From Aliiglaciecola sp041538045 (lineage in GTDB: Bacteria > Pseudomonadota > Gammaproteobacteria > Enterobacterales > Alteromonadaceae), in the NCBI RefSeq assembly GCF_041538045.1, contig NZ_JBGOSE010000001.1:124001-188000 (forward strand): 64,000 nt of DNA. Reading direction: 5' to 3'. Shown here piece by piece: positions 24,694-33,209 of this stretch. Below the pieces are notes generated by a model. That model saw only the letters and a list, made by a program, of their open reading frames with translations, had not been told where the DNA came from and did not search any database. Numbering within the stretch: the first letter of the stretch is position 1; each line of letters begins with the position of its first letter. The position numbers and the translations under genes are program-made.

Positions 24694-25374
24694 TTATTCG
24701 CCTAAAATGCGTTTCAGCTCGTCATCAGCAGAGCTTTTACCACCCTTAATTCCAGCTTCAGCTAAGCGCTTTTCTAAATCAGTGGATGAGTCGCTAGAAG
24801 CAAGCTCTTCCGCAGCTTCGAGCTCTGCACTGCGTAACTTTTGCTTGTCTTGAATGCGATTTAAAGATTCAGTAGCGGTTTTCATTTTACTATTTGCACC
24901 CATGTGTCTGGATGAAACAGCAACCTGTGCTTTTTGCACTGATTCTGTTGCCTTAACCATATCAACCTGCTGTTCTAAACGCTTCAAGTTGTCTTTTGCT
25001 TGGTTAATATTGGCAGCAAGTTGCTTTTCTGATTGAGTAAACTGGTCTAAAAACTCTTGTTCGGTTTCCATTTCAGCAGTCAAATCTGCTACTTTTTGCG
25101 CGCAGTCTAATGCCAATTGGCGATCTGAGCCTATGGCTTTGCGGGCATGTTCTTCATATTGACCGATTGATACTTTGAGGCTATCAACCTTTTGTTTAGC
25201 CAATTTACATTTTGCTAAAATTTGCGTTCGAGCATGGTCTGACTTACGCAATTCTTCTTTTGCATCACGAATTTCTTGTTCTAGAATTCGAATGGCTTGA
25301 CTGTCAACAACGGATTGAGCAGCTTCTGTTGCGCCACCTTTAACAGCTGTAACTAACTTTCTCCAAACCGACAT
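24694..25374 (-). CDS. PspA/IM30 family membrane-remodelling protein (YjfJ-like)
   Basis: A 226-residue coiled-coil protein of the ESCRT-III-related PspA/Vipp1 family. I start it at ATG 25374 because GGAGAAG precedes it; the 17 extra upstream codons have no ribosome site. It opens MSVWRKLVTAVKGGATEAA, an amphipathic membrane-binding helix, then has long heptad-rich helices (residues ~25-190) and a short acidic C-terminus. Such proteins polymerise on damaged inner membrane. No pspF/pspBC genes are near, so this is the YjfJ-type paralogue tied to the amidoligase operon rather than the phage-shock operon. Confidence 0.9.
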   Translation of the reverse strand: MSVWRKLVTAVKGGATEAAQSVVDSQAIRILEQEIRDAKEELRKSDHARTQILAKCKLAKQKVDSLKVSIGQYEEHARKAIGSDRQLALDCAQKVADLTAEMETEQEFLDQFTQSEKQLAANINQAKDNLKRLEQQVDMVKATESVQKAQVAVSSRHMGANSKMKTATESLNRIQDKQKLRSAELEAAEELASSDSSTDLEKRLAEAGIKGGKSSADDELKRILGE

Positions 25375-25399
25375 AATCTTCTCCAAAATACCTAAATGT

Positions 25400-25789
25400 T
25401 TAGTGCAAATGTTCTTGATAAGCATCTAAAAATGCAGCCACATTGTGGAATAAGGCATCGAGTTCAATTTTGATGCTTTCTGCTTTAGATTGTGAACTTA
25501 ATGCGCCAAATGCAGTGTAATAATCTTGCTCAGCAACTTGAGATATTCCAATCGTTGTTAATGGAAACAACATATGGGTTTTCAATATCTCTTCGTTCAA
25601 GGCCGCTTTGTCTTTGACTTCTGAACTTGAAAATAAAATGGATTCGATAATAATTTGCTCTCCACTGAGTGCTAACCATGCATCTAAACCATCACCATTT
25701 CCGATCAATAAACAATTTTCTTCACGGGTGACAACAATATTGTCGTTATCTGATAATAGGGTCTCAAGTTGATCAAGGTCCCAAGTCAT
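25400..25789 (-). CDS. DUF2170 (YjfI-like) protein
   Basis: A 129-residue acidic soluble protein of the DUF2170 family (E. coli YjfI), beginning with the WDLDQLETLLSDND segment and containing GLDAWLALSGEQIIIESILF and KTHMLFPLTTIGIS. Predicted alpha/beta fold without catalytic residues; function unknown. First gene of the seven-gene minus-strand operon, with CAGGAGAG close to the ATG and PspA starting 25 nt after its stop. The family is nearly always adjacent to the PspA-like gene, so it may bind or regulate that protein. Confidence 0.87.
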   Translation of the reverse strand: MTWDLDQLETLLSDNDNIVVTREENCLLIGNGDGLDAWLALSGEQIIIESILFSSSEVKDKAALNEEILKTHMLFPLTTIGISQVAEQDYYTAFGALSSQSKAESIKIELDALFHNVAAFLDAYQEHLH

Positions 25790-25944
25790 ATGCCTACTCT
25801 CCTGTCAGTGTAATGACTATAGTATGTTACCTTTGTATACGAAAAAACATGATCAGTTCAAAATGAATTGTAAGTTTTTTTGTAACGGGGCAGATTGTAC
25901 TGACAAATGATTTTTAATGTCAAACTTTATTTTACTTTTTTGAG

Positions 25945-25973
25945 TTGTATAGTTTATTTTTGTAAATTATAAT
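25945..25973 (+). promoter_or_regulatory. Candidate promoter of the DUF6471 gene
   Basis: TTGTAT (25945-25950), 17-bp spacer, and a consensus TATAAT (25968-25973), about 34 bp upstream of the GTG start at 26007. Good -10, fair -35. Confidence 0.5.
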
Positions 25974-26006
25974 TCACAAAGTTGTTCATTTTAGAGTGAG
26001 TGAAAA

Positions 26007-26294
26007 GTGGCGAAAAAACACGATAACGCAAATTGGCGACAACTAGTTCAACGTATTATTAAGGCTGAAATGTCTAAGCGCGGGGTGAAATATCAAGACC
26101 TCAGCGAGCGATTGAATTCAATTGGGGTTGTTCAAAGCGCAGATAACTTACGTAATAAGGTAAATAAGGGAATTTTAGGCGCAGATTTACTTTTACAAAT
26201 TATGTACGTTTTAAAAATGCGTCGAATTGAGCGTGAAGATATCATTGAGATATTTGCGGATATGCAAATTTCATTAGATGAAGATGAGCTTTGA
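26007..26294 (+). CDS. DUF6471 small helical protein
   Basis: A 95-residue basic-then-acidic helical protein of the DUF6471 family. The segment MSKRGVKYQDLSERLNSIG followed by SADNLRNKVNKG reads like a lambda-repressor-type helix-turn-helix, so DNA binding is possible. GTG start at 26007 (MAKKHDNANW), with GAGTGAG upstream. It diverges from the PspA/DUF350 operon across 217 bp and could regulate it, but family function is not established. Confidence 0.7.
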   Translation: MAKKHDNANWRQLVQRIIKAEMSKRGVKYQDLSERLNSIGVVQSADNLRNKVNKGILGADLLLQIMYVLKMRRIEREDIIEIFADMQISLDEDEL

Positions 26295-26490
26295 AAAACG
26301 CACAAAAAAAACCAGCTAGGGCGGCTGGGGAAACTATGTTTGGGAGAAACATCGAAATAATAAGTTGATTATAATTTATACTGTCAGCGCCAAAACTCAA
26401 GGAAAACCGAGTATCGATAAAGCGTTGCAGGTATATTTTTTAATACGTAAAATACTGAATATTAACTTACAGTTGGGCTAACCAGACTTC

Positions 26491-27531
26491 ATGAAACTAT
26501 CTGATTTCCATTTTGATTTACCTGAGCGGTTGATCGCTCGATACCCCACAGAACAAAGAACCGCCAGCAAGTTGCTGTGTTTAGACGGTAAAACTGGCGG
26601 TTTAAAAGATACCCATTTTTCTGCTTTTGTTGATTTAGTGGATGAAGGTGATTTACTTATTTTTAATAATACTCGAGTGATACCTGCGCGTTTACTTGGG
26701 AAAAAATCAACCGGCGGAAAAGTTGAGGTGTTGGTTGAACGCATTATTGATGAAAAAACCGTTTTAGCCCACGTGAAATCTAGCAAATCCCCAAAACCCG
26801 GGGCTTTATTGGTACTAGAAGAACATATCCAAATGGAAATGGTGTTGCGTCACGATCAACTGTTTGAATTAAAGGTTGTTAATCAAGAACCTGTTTTGAG
26901 TCTATTAGAAAAATACGGACACATGCCGTTGCCTCCCTATATCGACCGACCAGATGAAGATTCAGATAAGGAACGTTATCAGACGGTTTATTCTGAAAAA
27001 CCCGGAGCGGTAGCTGCACCTACCGCAGGTTTGCATTTTGACGAAGCTACTCTTGAGGCATTAAAAAATAAGGGGGTTAATACCGCCTTTGTTACCCTGC
27101 ACGTTGGTGCTGGTACCTTTCAGCCAGTAAGGGTTGATAATATTCAAGATCACCACATGCACTCTGAATACGCTGAAGTGCCTGAAGATGTTGTGGATGC
27201 CATTAACTTAGCTAAATCCAAGGGTAAACGAGTCATTGCTGTAGGCACAACGTCGGTTCGTTCATTGGAATCTGCCGCTGCTGCAAGCATTAAAAAAGGT
27301 AAACCCCTTGAGGCCTTTTTTGACGATACTGATATTTTTATTTATCCCGGTTATCAATTTGAAATTGTCGATGCAATGCTGACTAATTTTCACTTACCCG
27401 AGTCCACATTAATCATGTTGATTAGTGCATTTGCGGGTAGAGAAAACGTGATGGGTGCATATGCGCAAGCAATAGCAAACGAATACCGCTTTTTCAGTTA
27501 CGGTGATGCCATGTTTATTGAAAAATCCTAA
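26491..27531 (+). CDS. queA: tRNA preQ1(34) S-adenosylmethionine ribosyltransferase-isomerase
   Basis: Transfers and rearranges the ribose of SAM onto preQ1 at tRNA position 34, the penultimate step of queuosine synthesis. 346 residues, the usual length. Visible motifs: FHFDLPERLIARYP at the start, NNTRVIPARLLG, YGHMPLPPYIDRPD, TAGLHFDEATL, HVGAGTFQPVR and TNFHLPESTLIMLISAFAG. It is followed by tgt, yajC, secD and secF in the order common to gammaproteobacteria. The ATG at 26491 lacks a strong ribosome site. Confidence 0.97.
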   Translation: MKLSDFHFDLPERLIARYPTEQRTASKLLCLDGKTGGLKDTHFSAFVDLVDEGDLLIFNNTRVIPARLLGKKSTGGKVEVLVERIIDEKTVLAHVKSSKSPKPGALLVLEEHIQMEMVLRHDQLFELKVVNQEPVLSLLEKYGHMPLPPYIDRPDEDSDKERYQTVYSEKPGAVAAPTAGLHFDEATLEALKNKGVNTAFVTLHVGAGTFQPVRVDNIQDHHMHSEYAEVPEDVVDAINLAKSKGKRVIAVGTTSVRSLESAAAASIKKGKPLEAFFDDTDIFIYPGYQFEIVDAMLTNFHLPESTLIMLISAFAGRENVMGAYAQAIANEYRFFSYGDAMFIEKS

Positions 27532-27703
27532 CCACTGATGTGTAAATTTAGGCGAATAAGTCGTCTCATTTCGCTTATTAAGGCAACTTTCAAGCTGAAA
27601 TTCTCTTTAGATGATTTCAGCTTGCTCATTATTCCTTTATAATCCCCGCTGTTTTTCAGCACTGGACTGTTTTCCGGTATGCAGAAATTTTAAAAGGTTA
27701 AAA

Positions 27704-28816
27704 ATGAAATTTGAATTAGATACAACCGATGGCAAAGCACGCCGCGGTAGATTAGTGTTTGACCGAGGTGTGGTTGAAACCCCAGCGTTTATGCCCGTTG
27801 GCACCTATGGCACCGTAAAAGGAATGACGCCGGAAGAGTTAGACGAGACAGGTGCGCACATCTGTTTAGGGAATACCTTTCATTTGATGTTACGTCCAGG
27901 CACTGAAATCATGAAGCAACATGGTGATTTGCACGACTTTATGCATTGGGATAAGCCGATCCTTACGGACAGTGGCGGTTTCCAAGTGTTTAGTTTGGGA
28001 GATTTACGTAAAATCACTGAAGAAGGGGTCACGTTTAGATCGCCAATTAATGGTGAAAAAATACTGCTTACTCCAGAAAAGTCTATGGAAGTGCAACGTG
28101 ATCTTGGCTCAGACATCGTGATGATTTTTGATGAGTGTACTCCTTATCCCGCCACTGAGCCTGAAGCTCGCCGCTCCATGGAGTTATCTTTACGTTGGGC
28201 TAAACGCAGTAAACAAGCTCATGAAGGTAACCCGTCAGCGTTATTTGGTATTATTCAAGGTGGCATGTACGAAGGTCTGCGCGATCAATCCTTGAAAGGT
28301 CTAGAAGATATCGGATTTGATGGTTATGCCATTGGTGGTTTATCCGTAGGTGAGCCAAAAGAAGATATGATTCGGATTTTAGATCACACAGCAGATAAAA
28401 TTCCTGCTGAAAAGCCACGTTATTTAATGGGAGTGGGACGACCAGAAGACATTGTTGAAGCGGTTCGCCGTGGAATCGACATGTTCGATTGTGTTATGCC
28501 AACTCGAAATGCCCGAAATGGTCATTTATTTGTTACGGAGGGTGTTATTAAAATACGTAATGCCAAGCATAAAACAGATACTGGACCTTTAGATGAGAAA
28601 TGTGACTGTTACACTTGTAAAAACTATTCACGGTCATATTTACATCATTTGGACAAATGTAATGAAATACTCGGTGCTAGATTAAACACCATCCATAACT
28701 TGCGGTACTATCAACGAGTTATGCAAGGGTTACGTGATGCTATAGCTGAACAAAAACTTGATCAGTTTGTTGAACAATTTTACGCACAGAAGAACATGCC
28801 GGTTCCGGCTTTATAA
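27704..28816 (+). CDS. tgt: Queuine tRNA-ribosyltransferase (tRNA-guanine transglycosylase)
   Basis: Exchanges guanine-34 for preQ1 in tRNAs with GUN anticodons. I start it at ATG 27704 (MKFELDTTDGKARRG) after AAAAGGTT, giving 370 residues; the longer frame has 31 extra codons with no family match. Key residues are present: LTDSGGFQVFSLG with the catalytic Asp region, FDECTPYPA, GIIQGGMYEGLR, the second Asp in DMFDCVMPTRNARNG, and the zinc site CDCYTC...H near the C-terminus. Acts just before queA in the pathway and is encoded right after it. Confidence 0.97.
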   Translation: MKFELDTTDGKARRGRLVFDRGVVETPAFMPVGTYGTVKGMTPEELDETGAHICLGNTFHLMLRPGTEIMKQHGDLHDFMHWDKPILTDSGGFQVFSLGDLRKITEEGVTFRSPINGEKILLTPEKSMEVQRDLGSDIVMIFDECTPYPATEPEARRSMELSLRWAKRSKQAHEGNPSALFGIIQGGMYEGLRDQSLKGLEDIGFDGYAIGGLSVGEPKEDMIRILDHTADKIPAEKPRYLMGVGRPEDIVEAVRRGIDMFDCVMPTRNARNGHLFVTEGVIKIRNAKHKTDTGPLDEKCDCYTCKNYSRSYLHHLDKCNEILGARLNTIHNLRYYQRVMQGLRDAIAEQKLDQFVEQFYAQKNMPVPAL

Positions 28817-28837
28817 CTAAAAATATATGAGGAATTT

Positions 28838-29170
28838 ATGAGTTTTTTTATTTCTAATGCTTACGCACAAGAAGCTGGCGCACAAGGCGGTGGTTTTGAA
28901 ATGCTTATCTTGTTAGGTGTTTTCGGATTAATTTTCTATTTTATGCTGTATCGTCCACAGGCAAAACGGGTTAAAGAGCATAAAAACCTAGTAGCTTCTA
29001 TCGGTAAAGGTGATGAAGTACTTACGCAAGGTGGTATGGTTGGTAAAGTTTCAAAAGTGTCTGAAGAAAAGGACTTTATTGAGATTTCGTTAAATGACAA
29101 TACCAATATTGTGATTCAAAAAGGCGCAGTCACTGCTGTGCTACCTAAAGGTACAATGAAATCAATCTAA
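28838..29170 (+). CDS. yajC: Preprotein translocase subunit YajC
   Basis: A 110-residue single-span inner-membrane protein that joins SecD and SecF. Hydrophobic helix EMLILLGVFGLIFYFMLYRPQ at about residues 21-40, then the family's conserved cytoplasmic part (RPQAKRVKEHKNLVASIGKGDEV, TQGGMVGKV). The unusual N-terminus FFISNAYAQEAGAQ looks like a signal-peptide remnant, common in this family. GAGGAATT ribosome site. A terminator-like hairpin separates it from secD. Confidence 0.95.
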   Translation: MSFFISNAYAQEAGAQGGGFEMLILLGVFGLIFYFMLYRPQAKRVKEHKNLVASIGKGDEVLTQGGMVGKVSKVSEEKDFIEISLNDNTNIVIQKGAVTAVLPKGTMKSI

Positions 29171-29183
29171 CTAAATTGAGAAC

Positions 29184-29206
29184 GGCAAACGCAAGTTTGC
29201 CTTTTT
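29184..29206 (+). terminator. Intrinsic terminator between yajC and secD
   Basis: GGCAAAC (29184-29190) pairs with GTTTGCC (29195-29201) around GCAA, followed by TTTTT. It lies within an operon, 15 nt after the yajC stop and 26 nt before secD, so it may act as a partial terminator that sets secDF levels. Confidence 0.75.
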
Positions 29207-29231
29207 CGTTTAAGTAGAAAAGGAATAGCAA

Positions 29232-31076
29232 GTGTTAAATAAAACTCCCCTGTGGAAGTATATTTTAGTGTTGATGGTTGTTGCCGTTTGCGCTTTATAC
29301 GCCTCCCCTAATCTTTATGGTGAAGATTATGCTGTGCAGATATCTGCTGGTCGTGACGCAGTCCTAGATTTGCCTTTGATAGATAAAGTTAATCAAGACT
29401 TAGCCGATGCCGGTATCGAAAAAAAGTCTATCGTACTTGAAGATGAGCAAATACTGGTTCGTCTTTACGATGATAGTGCACAAAGGTTGGCTAACGAAAC
29501 CCTCGCCGAATCATTAGGCAAAGACTACACAGTAGCGATGAATTTAGCCCCTGATACTCCTGATTGGTTGGACAGCTTAGGCGGTACACCCATGAAGTTA
29601 GGTTTGGATTTACGTGGCGGTGTGCACTTCTTAATGGAAGTGGATATGAATTCGGTCATCACCAAATCTTTAACGGATATGGAAGGTGATTTTAAAACGT
29701 CACTACGGGAAGAAAAAATCCGTTATTCACGTGTGAGTATTATTGATGAGTCTGTTCAAATCCGTTTTCGCGATCAGGATACTCTCGATAAAGCTGAATT
29801 TTTCCTTAAAAATCGTAACCGTGATATTACCTTGGTTGAGCAAGGTGATTTGATTCTCGTGGCCAAAATGTCAGAACAGAAACTGTCTGAGATACGGGAT
29901 TATGCGGTAAAACAAAATATTACCATAATGCGTAACCGAGTAAACCAACTTGGTGTTGCTGAGCCTGTTATTCAGCGTCAAGGTGCTGACCGTATCGTTG
30001 TGCAGTTACCCGGTATTCAAGATACAGCCCGCGCAAAAGAAATTCTAAATGCGACTGCTACCTTAGAATTTAAAATGCTAGATCAAGAACACGATTTACG
30101 TGATGCATTAAATGGGCGTGTACCTCCGGGTTCTGAAATTGTTGAAGACCAACAAGGTGTGCCGCAATTACTGCTTAAAAAAGTCATGTTAGAAGGTAGT
30201 CACATTATTGATGCAAACGCTGGCGTTGATGAATACGGCATGCCAAAAGTGTCCATTTCATTAGACTCTGCTGGTGGCAGCAAAATGTCTTTAGCCACTA
30301 AGGGTAACATCGGTAAACCCATGGCAACCGTCTTTATTGAATATAAAGCAACGGGTGAAAAGAACGAAAAAGGTAAAATCATTTTCGTTCCAGAGCGTGA
30401 AGTTGTTAGTGTGGCAACCATTCGCGCGCAGTTAGGAAGTCGATTTGAAATTACTGGCTTAGATTCACCTAAAGAAGCCCGTGATTTGTCCTTATTGTTA
30501 CGTGCTGGTGCTTTGATTGCGCCTATCACTATTGTTGAAGAGCGTACCGTAGGCCCTAGCTTGGGACAGGAAAACATAGACTTAGGCATGCAAGCCATTT
30601 TATGGGGATTTGCCTTAGTTCTTGCCTTTATGCTGTTTTACTACCGTTCCTTTGGGTTAGTTGCCAACCTTGCACTGGCGGCTAACTTAGTGATGATTGT
30701 GGGTGTTATGTCAATGATTCCTGGCGCTACCTTAACGCTGCCTGGTATGGCTGGTATCGTACTGACAGTTGGTATGGCTGTTGATGCCAATGTGTTGATA
30801 TTCGAGCGTATCCGCGAAGAGATACGTGAAGGACGAAGCCCGCAACAAGCTATCCATTACGGTTATGATAGTGCGTTTTCTACCATTTTAGATGCGAACA
30901 TAACGACCTTTATTGCTGCAATTATTCTTTTTGCAGTGGGAACCGGACCAATCAAAGGCTTTTCTATCACGTTAATGATAGGTATAGCTACTTCGATGTT
31001 TACTGCCATTATCTTAACCCGTGTAATCGTAAACGGTGTTTGGGGTGGTAGACGTCTTCAGAAATTGTCGATTTAG
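29232..31076 (+). CDS. secD: Protein translocase subunit SecD
   Basis: Proton-driven partner of SecYEG that helps pull proteins through on the periplasmic side. 614 residues. First helix YILVLMVVAVCALYASP, a large periplasmic region with MKLGLDLRGGVHFLMEVD, then five C-terminal helices with the RND motif (GMAGIVLTVGMAVDANVLIFERIREE; Asp in VDANV). GTG start at 29232 with AGGA upstream. secF follows 9 nt later. Confidence 0.97.
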   Translation: MLNKTPLWKYILVLMVVAVCALYASPNLYGEDYAVQISAGRDAVLDLPLIDKVNQDLADAGIEKKSIVLEDEQILVRLYDDSAQRLANETLAESLGKDYTVAMNLAPDTPDWLDSLGGTPMKLGLDLRGGVHFLMEVDMNSVITKSLTDMEGDFKTSLREEKIRYSRVSIIDESVQIRFRDQDTLDKAEFFLKNRNRDITLVEQGDLILVAKMSEQKLSEIRDYAVKQNITIMRNRVNQLGVAEPVIQRQGADRIVVQLPGIQDTARAKEILNATATLEFKMLDQEHDLRDALNGRVPPGSEIVEDQQGVPQLLLKKVMLEGSHIIDANAGVDEYGMPKVSISLDSAGGSKMSLATKGNIGKPMATVFIEYKATGEKNEKGKIIFVPEREVVSVATIRAQLGSRFEITGLDSPKEARDLSLLLRAGALIAPITIVEERTVGPSLGQENIDLGMQAILWGFALVLAFMLFYYRSFGLVANLALAANLVMIVGVMSMIPGATLTLPGMAGIVLTVGMAVDANVLIFERIREEIREGRSPQQAIHYGYDSAFSTILDANITTFIAAIILFAVGTGPIKGFSITLMIGIATSMFTAIILTRVIVNGVWGGRRLQKLSI

Positions 31077-31085
31077 GAGCCGGAC

Positions 31086-32027
31086 ATGCGATTTTTTAAA
31101 CTAAAAGAAAGTATTGATTTTATGTCAATGCGCATTCCCGCCATGATTATATCGGGAATACTGATTATCGGTTCGTTAGTCTCTTTGGGAGTTAATCAGC
31201 TCAATTGGGGCTTGGACTTTACTGGTGGTACCTTGATTGAAGTTGGTTATGACAAACCAGCTCAGTTAGACCAAATTCGTCTGCAACTTGAAGCCGCTGA
31301 CTTTGGTGATGCCATAGTACAAAACTTCGGTAGTAGCGAAGATGTGCTAATTCGTCTAGCTCCTCGTGATGGTGTGAAAGCACAAGAGGTGGGTGACCAA
31401 GTATTGAGTACTTTGCGGGCAGCGGGCGACAATGTTGACATGCGTCGTATTGAGTTTGTTGGTCCAAACGTTGGTGAAGAATTAACAGAGCAGGGCGGCC
31501 TCGCTATGTTGGTCGCGCTGATTTGTATTCTTATTTACGTTGCTATGCGATTTGAATGGCGTTTTGCATTAGGGTCGGTTATTGCGTTGGCTCACGATGT
31601 GATCTTAACCTTAGGCTTGTTTTCAGTGTTACAACTTGAATTCGACTTAACGGTTATGGCTGCGGTGCTAGCGGTAATCGGTTATTCACTAAACGATACC
31701 ATTGTTGTGTCGGATCGTATTCGTGAAAATTTCCGTAAAATCCGCAAAGGTGAGCCTAAAGAGATCATTAACACCTCTTTGACGCAAACCTTAAATCGAA
31801 CCATTATTACATCATTGACCACTATCTTGGTTTTGATGGCATTATTTTATAAAGGTGGCGCACTTATACATGGTTTTGCTACAGCATTACTATTTGGTGT
31901 GGTAATCGGAACCTACTCGTCTATTTATGTAGCCAGTTTGGTGGCATTAATGTTGGGGATAAGTCGCGAAGATTTAATGCCCACAGTGGTGGAAAAAGAA
32001 GGTGCGGACTTAGATCCTCTTCCTTAA
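31086..32027 (+). CDS. secF: Protein translocase subunit SecF
   Basis: Second half of the SecDF motor, 313 residues with six helices. Visible: NWGLDFTGGTLIEVGYD near the start, VGPNVGEELTEQG, the conserved AVLAVIGYSLNDTIVVSDRIREN, and a long last helix. TTAGGAG ribosome site close to the ATG. A good terminator follows the gene. Confidence 0.97.
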   Translation: MRFFKLKESIDFMSMRIPAMIISGILIIGSLVSLGVNQLNWGLDFTGGTLIEVGYDKPAQLDQIRLQLEAADFGDAIVQNFGSSEDVLIRLAPRDGVKAQEVGDQVLSTLRAAGDNVDMRRIEFVGPNVGEELTEQGGLAMLVALICILIYVAMRFEWRFALGSVIALAHDVILTLGLFSVLQLEFDLTVMAAVLAVIGYSLNDTIVVSDRIRENFRKIRKGEPKEIINTSLTQTLNRTIITSLTTILVLMALFYKGGALIHGFATALLFGVVIGTYSSIYVASLVALMLGISREDLMPTVVEKEGADLDPLP

Positions 32028-32042
32028 TCCTTTTGTGTTTCA

Positions 32043-32071
32043 AAAAAACCGGGTTTTTAACTCGGTTTTTT
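32043..32071 (+). terminator. Intrinsic terminator after secF
   Basis: AACCGGGT (32047-32054) pairs with ACTCGGTT (32060-32067, one G-T pair), flanked by A and T runs. It ends the queA-tgt-yajC-secDF operon. Confidence 0.8.
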
Positions 32072-32233
32072 TATATTTGTAATCCACTCAGTTTTTATAT
32101 TAAGCAAACAAGACAATAGTGAATGCTAAATAATTTAGTCTCGTTTTGAGCGTTTACTGCGTATTTTATTTGATATTGAGATAAAGAAGCCCTCTTTATG
32201 TCAACGTAGTTCAGGATGGGACAAAGTTAAACA

Positions 32234-32260
32234 AAAAAGGAAGCCAAAGGCTTCCTTTTT
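32234..32260. terminator. Bidirectional terminator downstream of suhB
   Basis: AAAAAGGAAGCC (32234-32245) pairs perfectly with GGCTTCCTTTTT (32249-32260) around AAA; A run before and T run after. Its main user is suhB on the minus strand, 45 nt upstream. Confidence 0.85.
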
Positions 32261-32304
32261 AATCGCTGAAAACGAAATTAATCAGCTGGGATTGTCATCA
32301 CTAA

Positions 32305-33078
32305 TTATTTTAAGTGTTTGACCAGTGACTGAACCACGCGAGGGTTACCTGCTACTATCTCACCTTTATGTAGAGGATCGTTCCCGCCTTTAAAGTCGGT
32401 TACCAGGCCGCCTGACTCACGAACTAATAGTTCACCGGCAGCAATGTCCCAAGGCTTGATACCGCGTTCCCAGTAACCGTCATATCGACCTGCAGCTACA
32501 TAAGCTAAATCTAAGGCTGCAGAGCCGCAACGACGAACGTCACCACATTGTTTGAAAATGTTTGAGAACCGAGCGATGGCATCATCAGATGTTTCTTTGG
32601 CTTTAAATGGGAATGCTGTGGCAAGAACAGTGCTGTTCAGGTCTTTTGCTTTACCAGTACGAATTCTAAAACCATTTAATTGAGCACCAGCGCCTTTACT
32701 TGCGGTAAATAATTCACCGCGGATTGGATCAAATACAACTGCTTGGTCAATACGACCTCTGTGCATTAGGGCTATGGATACAGCGAAGTGGGGAATGCCT
32801 TTGATAAAATTAGTGGTACCGTCTAGAGGGTCAATGATCCATTTAAATTCATCACTGCCTTCAACTATGCCGCCTTCTTCACCTAAAAATGAGTGATCCG
32901 GGAAAGATTGCTGAATTTTTTCAATAATGATTTTTTCGGCTTCTTTGTCGATTTTAGTGACGAAATCGTTCTCACCTTTTTTTTCCAACAACAGATCATT
33001 ACGATTTTCAAATCCACGAGTTATCACATTTCCAGCAGCGCGAGCAGCGCGCACCGCAATATTCAGCATAGGATGCAT
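32305..33078 (-). CDS. suhB: Inositol-1-monophosphatase SuhB
   Basis: Mg2+-dependent phosphatase that also joins rRNA antitermination complexes in enterobacteria. 257 residues. Metal-binding motifs: FLGEEGG, WIIDPLDGTTNFIKGIPHF and WDIAAGELLVRESGG, all intact. In many gammaproteobacteria suhB faces trmJ-iscR; here its upstream neighbour on the same strand is a PilZ-domain gene 132 nt away. No unusual residue seen. Confidence 0.95.
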   Translation of the reverse strand: MHPMLNIAVRAARAAGNVITRGFENRNDLLLEKKGENDFVTKIDKEAEKIIIEKIQQSFPDHSFLGEEGGIVEGSDEFKWIIDPLDGTTNFIKGIPHFAVSIALMHRGRIDQAVVFDPIRGELFTASKGAGAQLNGFRIRTGKAKDLNSTVLATAFPFKAKETSDDAIARFSNIFKQCGDVRRCGSAALDLAYVAAGRYDGYWERGIKPWDIAAGELLVRESGGLVTDFKGGNDPLHKGEIVAGNPRVVQSLVKHLK

Positions 33079-33209
33079 AAGTTACCACCAATTTTTAAAA
33101 GAACGGACGAGCAGTTTTGAGCTATCTATTGATTTCAAAACCGCACAAAATTTCGCCGCGAAGTCTACCAGTTTTGCGTGTAGATGCAATCAAATTCTAG
33201 TAATACGGA

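Noticed and set aside
26312..26327. CCAGC/GCTGG hairpin after the DUF6471 gene
   Set aside because: Short stem without a T run on the plus strand; would fit a minus-strand terminator but no minus-strand gene ends there.
27638..27643. TATAAT upstream of tgt as a separate promoter
   Set aside because: Perfect -10 hexamer but no acceptable -35 at 16-18 bp and no TG extension.
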